From Acidimicrobium sp. BACL17 MAG-120823-bin42 (GTDB lineage Bacteria > Actinomycetota > Acidimicrobiia > Acidimicrobiales > Ilumatobacteraceae): DNA of 7,221 nucleotides. Of the stretch, positions 1 to 6,390 are shown one piece after another. Position 1 is the stretch's first letter, and the number at the start of each line of letters is the position of its first letter. Under the pieces are notes generated by a model. The model had not been told where the DNA came from. It ran no database searches and worked only from the letters and a program-made list of their open reading frames with translations. The position numbers and the translations under genes are program-made. Where the stretch lies: contig LIAZ01000062.1 of NCBI GenBank assembly GCA_001438985.1, positions 1 to 7,221 on the forward strand, written 5' to 3'.

Positions 1-638
1 AAAATAAACTCAACAACACCCGGAAGCTTTCCCTCCAAGCGATCTGGTGTGTAAATGATTGGCGTTGCAAAAAACATCACCTGCAGCAAAATTGTCCATA
101 AGTACCGCAAATCGCGAAAGAACACCGCTGCCGCCGCAAGGGCCATAGCAAAACCTGCTCCATAGATTGCAAGGCTCAACATGACCAGAATGACCACAGG
201 CAACCACGCAATGATCGGGCTTCCCGCGACGACCAAAATCACTGCAAGCAACAACATTTCAATTGACCACTGGACGAAACTGAATATCACCTGAGAAATC
301 ACCAATGTCTCGCGTGCAAACGACACCTTGCGAACCAGAGATGCGTTGCTCAACAGTGCATTCATCCCAAGATTGGTGACAAGTGCAAAAAACCCCCAGG
401 GCAATATTCCACACATCAGGTACAACGCATAAACATTGAGTCCGGATGGCTCACCAATTGGCGCAGTTGCTCCGAAGACCACGCCAAAGACAAACGAATA
501 AATCAAAATATTGGACAGCGGATTGAGCAACGACCACGCCCAGCCCAAAAACGAACGCCGATACTTTGATCGCAGTTCGCGAAGTGTGAGATTCCACAGC
601 AGGTTGCGGGATTCGATGAGCTCGGTAAATGCGTGCAC
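1..638 (-). CDS. Polysaccharide ABC exporter permease (Wzm/TagG-like, ABC-2 family), partial
   Basis: This is the membrane subunit of an ABC exporter that moves a lipid-linked polysaccharide (O-antigen, teichoic acid or galactan type) across the cytoplasmic membrane; an ATPase partner (Wzt/TagH type) should lie beyond the left edge. Reading the minus strand from GTG at 638 gives 212 uninterrupted codons that run off the window. Family features seen are a short amphipathic N-terminus ending in LTLRELRSKYRRSFLGWAWS (residues 17-36), then hydrophobic segments at about 33-58, 69-95, 111-138 and 143-171. Next come the typical FFRDLRYLW (173-181) and the hydrophobic VMFFATPIIY (187-196). The protein is usually about 260-280 residues, so roughly 60 are missing. 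The GTG start is inferred: AAGG lies 11 bases upstream, the reading frame stays open further into the tRNA, and there is no ATG. The family is confident; the substrate is unknown, although the nearby glycosyltransferase supports polysaccharide export. Confidence 0.9.
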   Translation of the reverse strand, partial: MHAFTELIESRNLLWNLTLRELRSKYRRSFLGWAWSLLNPLSNILIYSFVFGVVFGATAPIGEPSGLNVYALYLMCGILPWGFFALVTNLGMNALLSNASLVRKVSFARETLVISQVIFSFVQWSIEMLLLAVILVVAGSPIIAWLPVVILVMLSLAIYGAGFAMALAAAAVFFRDLRYLWTILLQVMFFATPIIYTPDRLEGKLPGVVEFI

Positions 639-668
639 GACGATGAAAACCTTACCAATCTCTCGTTG

Positions 669-751
669 TGGGCGAGGGGGGACTTGAACCCCCACGTCCT
701 TGCGAACACTGGCACCTGAAGCCAGCGCGTCTGCCATTTCGCCACTCGCCC
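669..751 (-). tRNA. tRNA-Leu (anticodon CAG)
   Basis: The minus strand folds as a class II tRNA of 83 nt without an encoded CCA (the bases after discriminator A are CAA). The 7-bp acceptor stem is GGGCGAG (745-751) with CTCGCCC (670-676). The anticodon stem is CTGGC/GCCAG with loop TTCAGGT, placing anticodon CAG at 716-718. The long variable arm is GTTC-GCAA-GGAC, as expected for leucine. The T arm is GGGGG-TTCAAGT-CCCCC. It reads CUG codons. No terminator-like hairpin follows the 3' end, and the permease start codon lies 30 bases downstream on the same strand, so the two may share a transcript. Confidence 0.97.
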
Positions 752-764
752 GAATGGATGGTTT

Positions 765-793
765 ACCTTACCAACGGCGCTTCAGCGCACCAA
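765..793 (-). promoter_or_regulatory. Possible promoter for tRNA-Leu
   Basis: On the minus strand, TTGGTG (788-793) and TAAGGT (765-770) are separated by 17 bases and lie at the right distance upstream of the tRNA 5' end at 751, giving a predicted start near 758. Both match the sigma-70-type consensus only partly (3 of 6 each). A GCGC-TTCA-GCGC inverted repeat (777-788) lies in the spacer. The position is persuasive but the sequence match is weak. Confidence 0.3.
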
Positions 794-814
794 CAACAGC
801 AAAATAATCACGTG

Positions 815-820
815 TAGTAT
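815..820 (+). promoter_or_regulatory. Possible -10 box giving a near-leaderless transcript
   Basis: TAGTAT lies 7 bases before the ATG at 828, so transcription would begin at or within a base or two of the start codon. No Shine-Dalgarno sequence is visible before that ATG, which fits leaderless initiation as is common in Actinobacteria. AATAAT at 803-808 is an alternative -10 that would give a leader of about 13 nt. No good -35 is seen for either. Confidence 0.3.
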
Positions 821-827
821 TTGTTTG

Positions 828-1163
828 ATGTCGGATCCAAACAGTGACTACGACTCGCTCGCCGACTTGCGAGATGCGTCACGAGAACGACTGCTCACTG
901 AAATTGGCATGCTGCGCCAACAACAAGGCATCAGCCATGTGGCTCAGATGAAACGTGAGGTATTGGCATCACGTGATGCCGTATATGGCATGAGTGCTGA
1001 ACTTGGTGAGTTACGTGTGAAACTCAATCGCGACGTAAAACACGCTCACCAGTCTGGTCGTGAATTGGGTCGAGCAACAATCCTGCAAACGCCTACGTGG
1101 AAGATTGGCAAGTTTGTGATGATCCCCGTACGAGTGATTAAACGGCTGTTGCGAAAACAATAA
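828..1163 (+). CDS. Small coiled-coil protein with basic amphipathic C-terminal tail, function unknown
   Basis: I do not recognise a named family. The 111-residue product has no signal peptide and no clear transmembrane helix. Residues about 14-75 are rich in Leu, Arg, Glu and Gln and look like a helical coiled coil. Residues 88-111 (TPTWKIGKFVMIPVRVIKRL and on) form a basic, hydrophobic tail. It resembles the short Trp/Arg-containing tails that follow coiled coils in many bacterial polysaccharide-biosynthesis proteins and may lie on the inner face of the membrane. The TAA stop is immediately followed by the ATG of the glycosyltransferase, so the two are almost certainly co-transcribed and translationally coupled. 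I infer an accessory or scaffold role for that enzyme. A TTG start at 825 is possible; ATG at 828 is preferred. Confidence 0.75.
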   Translation: MSDPNSDYDSLADLRDASRERLLTEIGMLRQQQGISHVAQMKREVLASRDAVYGMSAELGELRVKLNRDVKHAHQSGRELGRATILQTPTWKIGKFVMIPVRVIKRLLRKQ

Positions 1164-2723
1164 ATGCCGCGATTTAGCATTGTGACGCCGGTATATAACC
1201 CACCGGCCAAAGCGTTGAAGGCCTGCATCGCATCAGTCTTCAAACAAACATTTACCGATTGGGAATGGTGCATTGTTAACGACTGCTCTACCGAACCCCA
1301 TGTTGCACGAATACTTGATCGATTGGCCACACAAGATTCACGAGTTCGTGTGATGCATCGCAGCACAAATGGTGGAATTGTGGCAGCATCACAAGATGGC
1401 CTCGATATGGCTACCGGAGATTTTGTTGCATTGCTTGATCATGATGACGAACTGGCTATTCGAGCACTCCGACGAATTGACGAAGAGTTGCGAACAGATG
1501 ACGAAATTGACTATGTCTATACCGACGAAGACAAAATTGATGCTCAAGGCCGTCATTACGATGTATTTCGCAAACCAGAGTTTGATGCGATTCGTTTACG
1601 AAGCCAGAACTACTGCTGTCACTTTTCGGTGTTTCGCAGTTCGCTCCTTGATGAAATCGGTGGGTTTCGTTCAGGTTTTGATGGATCGCAAGACTTTGAT
1701 CTCATTCTGCGCGCAACCGAGCGCGCACGAAAGGTTGCTCACATCCCAGGCGTGTTGTATCACTGGCGTGTGGTTCCTGGTTCAGCCGCAGGAGACGTTC
1801 ACGCCAAACCGTACGCCTACGATGCTGGGAAACGAGCTGTAGAGAGCCACTTTCAGCGCGCCGGTGTTGCAGCAACTGTAGAAAAACTCACCCCTGGTAG
1901 CTACCAGCATCGGTTTTCAGTGTCGAAGCAGGCCGATGTACCTCATGTCAGCATTGTGATACCCACCCGTGGCAACCGATCACGAGTCTGGGGCGCTGCC
2001 GTATGCATGATTGAACACACCGTTGAACAGATCCTTGCTCAGACGACATATCCAAATTTTGACATCGTCATCGTGCGTGATGTGAATGCCGATGGTTCGG
2101 TGGTGTATCCATTTGATCTTCCTGCTTCACACAACATTTCGTATGTAGATTTCTACGGACCATTCAACATTGCTGCAAAATGGAATTCGGGTGTGCTTGC
2201 ATCACAGGGTGAGTACGTTGTAATTCTTGATGACGACACCCAGATCCGTACGCCTGATTGGCTCGAGCAGTTAACCGGTCAATTTCAATTTCCACAAATA
2301 GGTGCTATTGGCCCGATGTTTTTAATGGAAGATGGCCGCATCTCGAGTGCTGGAATTCGTTTTGACAAGGGCGTCCACCACATCTCACAAGGAAGCTCGT
2401 CCTTAGATGAGGGCTGGATGGGAATTCATGCAGTACCGCGCACCGTGTCCGCAGTGAGTGGGTCGTGTATGGCATTTGCCCGCAAACACTTTCATCGTGT
2501 TGGCGGATTCTGTGAGCACTATACGTATTCGTATGCAGATGTCGACTTTTGTCTCAAACTGCAAATGGAAAAACTGGTCGTTGCATGGACCCCAGAGGCA
2601 TCCGTGTATCACTTTGGTGCGCGGACGCGCGGTGACACCGTGGCTGAATCTGACCTTCACATGTTGCAACGACGATGGGGCAGATATCTCGAGTCGGACC
2701 CCTACTCGCGATCTCACGCTTAG
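1164..2723 (+). CDS. Tandem-domain family 2 glycosyltransferase (O-antigen/rhamnan-type)
   Basis: This is a 519-residue cytosolic enzyme with two GT-A (GT2) domains, likely adding sugars to a lipid-linked surface polysaccharide. Domain 1 (about 1-245) opens with FSIVTPVYNP (4-13), has the metal and nucleotide-sugar motif LDHDD (91-95), the YTDEDK segment (119-124) and GSQDFDL (174-180). Domain 2 (about 260-500) opens with HVSIVIPTRG (261-270), carries DDD (356-358) as its DxD-like motif, and has YADVDFCLKL (457-466). There are no membrane segments. This architecture is typical of rhamnan or O-antigen synthases that transfer two linkages; the sugar donor cannot be read from sequence. In domain 2 the usual VDNGS-like stretch after the third strand is replaced by VRDVNADGS (304-312), so that half may be altered in donor binding. 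It has no Shine-Dalgarno and starts directly after the stop of the upstream small gene. Confidence 0.92.
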   Translation: MPRFSIVTPVYNPPAKALKACIASVFKQTFTDWEWCIVNDCSTEPHVARILDRLATQDSRVRVMHRSTNGGIVAASQDGLDMATGDFVALLDHDDELAIRALRRIDEELRTDDEIDYVYTDEDKIDAQGRHYDVFRKPEFDAIRLRSQNYCCHFSVFRSSLLDEIGGFRSGFDGSQDFDLILRATERARKVAHIPGVLYHWRVVPGSAAGDVHAKPYAYDAGKRAVESHFQRAGVAATVEKLTPGSYQHRFSVSKQADVPHVSIVIPTRGNRSRVWGAAVCMIEHTVEQILAQTTYPNFDIVIVRDVNADGSVVYPFDLPASHNISYVDFYGPFNIAAKWNSGVLASQGEYVVILDDDTQIRTPDWLEQLTGQFQFPQIGAIGPMFLMEDGRISSAGIRFDKGVHHISQGSSSLDEGWMGIHAVPRTVSAVSGSCMAFARKHFHRVGGFCEHYTYSYADVDFCLKLQMEKLVVAWTPEASVYHFGARTRGDTVAESDLHMLQRRWGRYLESDPYSRSHA

Positions 2724-2732
2724 AATGTAGAG

Positions 2733-3347
2733 GTGTTTGCGATCGCCCGAAGGCGCGGAATTCGGCCAATCACTATTGGTAGGCGCCTTGTGGCAGCCAT
2801 GGACGAACAGGCTCTGACCAACAACGGGGTCGTTGCTTCTTCGTATTCGATCTTGTTGAACCCCAGTGATCTTGAACTGGTTTCCCCAACCCTCAAACCA
2901 CTGCTTCATGAATTGCGTCAAGCGGTAACCAATCACGCTGAGTTTGAGGGATACTCACTGACCGGTGAACCAACAATCACCATCGACCACGATGAACGTA
3001 TCTCTGCCAATGACTGTGAAATTACCGCGCTCGCTATTTCGGTTGTTCCCACCATTGCCGAAACTCCAAGCGAGGCTCACCGTGTCGAATTGCCCTCTGG
3101 TGAACTCATCGAGCTCTCATCGCACCGGTACACGATTGGCCGCCAGACAACATGTGACATCGTCATTGATGACCACAACATCAGCCGAGTGCATGCCGAA
3201 CTGCGATTGAAAAATGGTATGTGGTACGCCGATGATCGCGGCAGCACCAACGGAACGCGCATCAATGGTGCACTCATTGTTGAGGCCACACCACTCACGC
3301 GCGGCGATGTGGTCTCACTCGGGTCTGTTGACGTTCGTTTCGAGTGA
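2733..3347 (+). CDS. fhaA: FhaA-like protein: DUF3662 domain plus FHA phosphothreonine-binding domain
   Basis: This 204-residue cytosolic reader of Ser/Thr phosphorylation is predicted to dock phosphorylated PknB or its substrates; in mycobacteria FhaA binds phosphorylated MviN to control lipid II flipping. Residues about 1-105 resemble the FhaA N-terminal domain (DUF3662), with RGIRPITIGRRLVAAMDE (8-25) matching the family's RIQPVEIARKL-like helix. Residues about 117-204 are an FHA domain with conserved GR (136-137), SRVH (151-154) and STNGT (171-175), so the phosphopeptide-binding residues are intact. The linker is only about 10-15 residues, far shorter than in the roughly 500-residue mycobacterial FhaA. 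The start is GTG: the only in-frame codons after the upstream TAG are AAT, GTA and GAG, so no earlier conventional start exists. That leaves out the first 15-20 residues usual for the family. No clear Shine-Dalgarno is present; an ATG at 2799-2801 would cut the domain. Confidence 0.88.
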   Translation: MFAIARRRGIRPITIGRRLVAAMDEQALTNNGVVASSYSILLNPSDLELVSPTLKPLLHELRQAVTNHAEFEGYSLTGEPTITIDHDERISANDCEITALAISVVPTIAETPSEAHRVELPSGELIELSSHRYTIGRQTTCDIVIDDHNISRVHAELRLKNGMWYADDRGSTNGTRINGALIVEATPLTRGDVVSLGSVDVRFE

Positions 3348-3378
3348 TTGTGGCGCTTTGCTTCCGATTGGTCAATCA

Positions 3379-4479
3379 ATGCAGTTGACCTATGGTGTCG
3401 CTACCGACACCGGCAATGTTCGAGCGCAAAACGAAGACTCGTTTTTGATCGGTGACAATATCTTTGCTGTTGCCGATGGGATGGGTGGCCACAATGCCGG
3501 TGAGGTTGCCTCTGCTCTTGCCACATCGTTGCTTCGCGAAAAATCAATCGGCCAGCAGTTGACTCCAGAGTGGTTAGTTGCATCCATTAGCGATATCAAC
3601 ACCACCATCCATTCATCTGCCGCCGAAGACACTGGGCGTCGCGGCATGGGCACCACACTGTGTGCACTTGGTCTTGTACCGCCGCTTGACAACGAGTCTG
3701 TGCCACAGATTTCGCTCGCCAACGTGGGTGACTCGCGCATTTATCTCGCACGTGCGGGGCAATTTCGCCAACTCACTGTTGATCACTCGTATGTCCAAGA
3801 GTTGGTTTCAGAAGGCTTGATCACCGAAGATGAAGCCCACACGCACCCTCGGCGCAATATCGTGACACGCGCCTTAGGCATTGATGAGCGCGTTGCCGTT
3901 GACTCGTGGCTGATCCCGCTTGTCTCTGGCGACCGATTTGTCCTCTGTAGTGATGGGCTTGTTGACGAAGTGACAAAGTCTGATATTGCCGAAGTCGTGC
4001 AGCGAGGAATGCCGCCGCAAGCAACTGCAGCAGCGCTGGTGGCTCAGGCAAAACGCAATGGTGGACGAGACAACATCACGGTCATTGTGATTGACGCAAC
4101 AGATGGAACCCACGTTGCCCCTGCGGCTCCCGAAGTAAACACCGCTACATCTACGCGTTCTGTGCGTAAAACATGGTTCGTTGTGGCTGCAATTGTGCTT
4201 GCACTTGGCGGTCTGGTGCTCATCGGTCGCAATGCGCGAAGCGGATACTTTCTCGAGTTTGATAACTCTTCGCGCACCGCAGCAGTATGCATTAGTCGTG
4301 GCTCAACCGATCGCGTGTTGTGGTTGATGCCAACTCGAGAGCAATGCTTTGATCTCACACGTAACAAGCTGATCGAGCCGCTCCAACGCCAGGTTGATGA
4401 GCATCTCCGGTTTGCAACACGTGAAGATGCTCTGCGCTACATCGCAGCACTTAAACGGGTTTCGGCTCTCAATGACTAA
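3379..4479 (+). CDS. pstP: Membrane-anchored PP2C-family Ser/Thr phosphatase (PstP-like)
   Basis: This 366-residue phosphatase is expected to reverse phosphorylation by the downstream PknB. The catalytic PP2C domain covers about 1-240 and keeps the metal-binding and active-site motifs: R15, NED (18-20), VADGMGGH (31-38), GMGTTL (89-94), NVGDSR (115-120), SDGL (191-194) and GGRDNIT (228-234). A linker with Pro, Thr and Ser precedes one transmembrane helix at about 266-283. An extracytoplasmic tail of roughly 80 residues follows, with cysteines 304 and 323. Mycobacterial PstP has the same topology but a longer outer domain. The ATG at 3379 was chosen because MQLTYGVATDTGNVRAQNED aligns with family N-termini; the frame is open upstream into fhaA, but that part shows no family similarity. 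It starts 31 bases after fhaA and its end overlaps pknB by 8 bases, indicating one operon. Confidence 0.95.
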   Translation: MQLTYGVATDTGNVRAQNEDSFLIGDNIFAVADGMGGHNAGEVASALATSLLREKSIGQQLTPEWLVASISDINTTIHSSAAEDTGRRGMGTTLCALGLVPPLDNESVPQISLANVGDSRIYLARAGQFRQLTVDHSYVQELVSEGLITEDEAHTHPRRNIVTRALGIDERVAVDSWLIPLVSGDRFVLCSDGLVDEVTKSDIAEVVQRGMPPQATAAALVAQAKRNGGRDNITVIVIDATDGTHVAPAAPEVNTATSTRSVRKTWFVVAAIVLALGGLVLIGRNARSGYFLEFDNSSRTAAVCISRGSTDRVLWLMPTREQCFDLTRNKLIEPLQRQVDEHLRFATREDALRYIAALKRVSALND

Positions 4480-6379
4480 CGACAACATTCCATTGGTGAA
4501 TGACCGTTACCGCGTTGAACGCAGTATTGGTCGTGGTGGAATGGCAGAAGTATTTCTCGCCCACGATGTGTTGCTTGACCGGCCAACCGCGCTCAAGGTG
4601 TTGTTCCCTGAGTTTGCTACTGACCCCAACTTTGTCGAGCGCTTTCGACGTGAAGCACAAGCCGCAGCCGCACTTACCCACCCAAACATCGTTGCGGTGT
4701 ACGACTGGGGCAAAGTTAATTCCACATACTTCATTGCCATGGAATACGTCGAAGGTAAAACCCTTGCGACAATCTTGCAAGAGCGCGGACAACTTTCCCC
4801 AACACAAACGTGTGACATCATTTCGGAAGTTGCTTTGGCATTGTCATTTGCTCATGAAAATGGCGTGATTCATCGCGACATTAAGCCAGGGAACATCTTG
4901 ATTGGCTCTAATGGCCAAGTAAAAGTTGCAGACTTTGGAATTGCTCGCGCATTGGGCTCGGGCGTCGATGAGTCACTTACCGAAACGGGTTCGGTCATGG
5001 GAACCGCGACCTATCTTTCTCCCGAGCAAGCACAAGGCGCACAGCCCGATCCGCGAAGCGACATTTACTCACTTGGTGTGATGATGTACGAGTTGGTAGC
5101 AGGTCGTGCTCCATTTGTTGGCGAATCTGCTGTTGCGATTGCCTATCAGCACGTGCACCAAAACCCATCGCCCTTGCGCGAATTTGTTTCTGATCTGCCA
5201 CGAGGCTTCGAATCGGTAGTTGCAAAATGCATGGCGAAGAACCACGAACGTCGTTATGAAAACGCCATGCTTGTTCGCGATGATGTACGTCGTGTGCTGG
5301 ATGGTGTTGACACCATCGCTCTCACCGAGGCCCGTGGGCCAGCACCCACTGCACAACTCGCCGACACATCTGCAATTCCCATTATTCAACTTCCGCCCCT
5401 TGAAGACACCTATGTTGACGAAACACATACTGATGACGGGTATCGCGGCGTAGCCATCAAGAAGCCAGTGGTTGCCGTGCTGGGCGGAACCGTGCTTGCG
5501 TTACTCGTCCTTGCCATTGGTCTGTTCGTGTTTCAACGAGCATCCGAATCGGGTTCGGTAACCATGCCGCAAGTGACGTCGCTCAATATCGACCTTGCCA
5601 CCCGACAGTTGTCCGAGCTTGGACTGCTCGTCCTTCCTAACGAATTACCCAAAGGCGGCATTGAGCCAGGCGTTGTCTACGAGCAAGACCCCGTAAGCGG
5701 AAAGAAGCTCAAGATTGGTGATTCGGTGACACTGACCTTTACTCCAAAAATCGGAACCATCATGGTTCCCCCCATTCAGGGACTGCTGTATGACGCTGCG
5801 GCGAGCCAACTTGCTGATCTTGGTCTTGCCATTGCAATCGTTGAAGAGCGCGAAGACCCAACTACTCCCGCTGGCCAAATCATTGTCCAAGATCCGTCCG
5901 CAACCGTGCTCGTTGCACCCGGTTCGACTGTCACCGTTGTCGTGTCCACAGGCGGCGCAGCGGTCGCTGTGCCCAATGTTGAGGGACAAACCGTAGAAGC
6001 CGCACAGCAAGTGCTGATTGGATCGCCGTTTCTGTTTGATGTCACCATCGCAGAGGAGATCAATGCATCGGTGGCTAAGGGTCGCGTGATTCGCACCGAG
6101 CCCGCAATTGGTTCGACCATTCCATCGGGTAGTGCCGTGACCATTGTGGTGTCGGGCGGTGGCAATCAATCTGTTGTTCCTGATGTTGCAGGACAAACAG
6201 AGGCCGAAGCAAAATCTGTCTTAAACACCGCTGGTTTGGTGTGGGAAGTGCGCTTTCAAAACGTTCCTGTTGGTGACGAAAACGATGGCCGTGTTATCTC
6301 ACAAAGTTTGCAACCACAAACACAAGTGAACCCTGGGTCAAAAGTGGTGTTGATTGTGGGACGCGCTCTGTCGAGCTGA
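4472..6379 (+). CDS. pknB: PknB-type receptor Ser/Thr kinase with four PASTA repeats
   Basis: This 635-residue transmembrane kinase senses muropeptides or lipid II outside and phosphorylates growth, division and cell-wall proteins inside. The kinase domain (about 11-280) is complete: glycine loop SIGRGGMAEV (18-27), Lys42 in ALKV, Glu61, HRDIKPGN (134-141), DFG (154-156), an activation loop with T170, T172 and T178, and YLSPEQ (181-186). A juxtamembrane linker (281-330) is rich in Thr and acidic residues. One transmembrane helix lies at about 332-354. Four PASTA repeats follow, at about 362-427, 428-493, 497-561 and 567-631, each with a VP- or MP-type opening and a later PGS/KIGDSV-type turn. 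Four repeats match mycobacterial PknB. The ATG at 4472 lies inside the last codons of the phosphatase gene, so translation is probably coupled; no Shine-Dalgarno is evident. An upstream in-frame TTG at 4394 would only add residues without kinase similarity. Confidence 0.97.
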   Translation: MTNDNIPLVNDRYRVERSIGRGGMAEVFLAHDVLLDRPTALKVLFPEFATDPNFVERFRREAQAAAALTHPNIVAVYDWGKVNSTYFIAMEYVEGKTLATILQERGQLSPTQTCDIISEVALALSFAHENGVIHRDIKPGNILIGSNGQVKVADFGIARALGSGVDESLTETGSVMGTATYLSPEQAQGAQPDPRSDIYSLGVMMYELVAGRAPFVGESAVAIAYQHVHQNPSPLREFVSDLPRGFESVVAKCMAKNHERRYENAMLVRDDVRRVLDGVDTIALTEARGPAPTAQLADTSAIPIIQLPPLEDTYVDETHTDDGYRGVAIKKPVVAVLGGTVLALLVLAIGLFVFQRASESGSVTMPQVTSLNIDLATRQLSELGLLVLPNELPKGGIEPGVVYEQDPVSGKKLKIGDSVTLTFTPKIGTIMVPPIQGLLYDAAASQLADLGLAIAIVEEREDPTTPAGQIIVQDPSATVLVAPGSTVTVVVSTGGAAVAVPNVEGQTVEAAQQVLIGSPFLFDVTIAEEINASVAKGRVIRTEPAIGSTIPSGSAVTIVVSGGGNQSVVPDVAGQTEAEAKSVLNTAGLVWEVRFQNVPVGDENDGRVISQSLQPQTQVNPGSKVVLIVGRALSS

Positions 6380-6390
6380 TCACGTGCGTA

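Noticed and set aside
503..745. Minus-strand open frame of 80 codons across the tRNA
   Set aside because: It translates the tRNA-Leu and then an out-of-frame part of the permease; the permease frame itself has clear family similarity.
1..827. tRNA-Leu as the attachment site of a genomic island
   Set aside because: The flanking 10-base repeat is too short, there is no repeated tRNA 3' end in the window, and no integrase is present.
1369..1842. Plus-strand frame of 157 codons inside the glycosyltransferase
   Set aside because: It is an out-of-frame shadow; the covering frame contains the DHDD and QDFDL motifs.
2403..2936. Long minus-strand frame of 177 codons over the glycosyltransferase/fhaA junction
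   Set aside because: It lies antisense to two genes with recognised domains, and its product is rich in His, Cys and Arg without any recognisable motif.
3214..3378. N-terminal extension of the phosphatase
   Set aside because: The frame is open but overlaps fhaA, whose FHA motifs are in another frame, and the extension shows no PP2C similarity; ATG at 3379 fits family N-termini.
4394..4471. N-terminal extension of the kinase
   Set aside because: These 26 codons overlap the phosphatase coding sequence and precede the normal kinase start; no family similarity.
5645..6196. Long minus-strand frame of 183 codons over the PASTA repeats
   Set aside because: It is the antisense shadow of the repeat-containing kinase tail; its composition is not protein-like.
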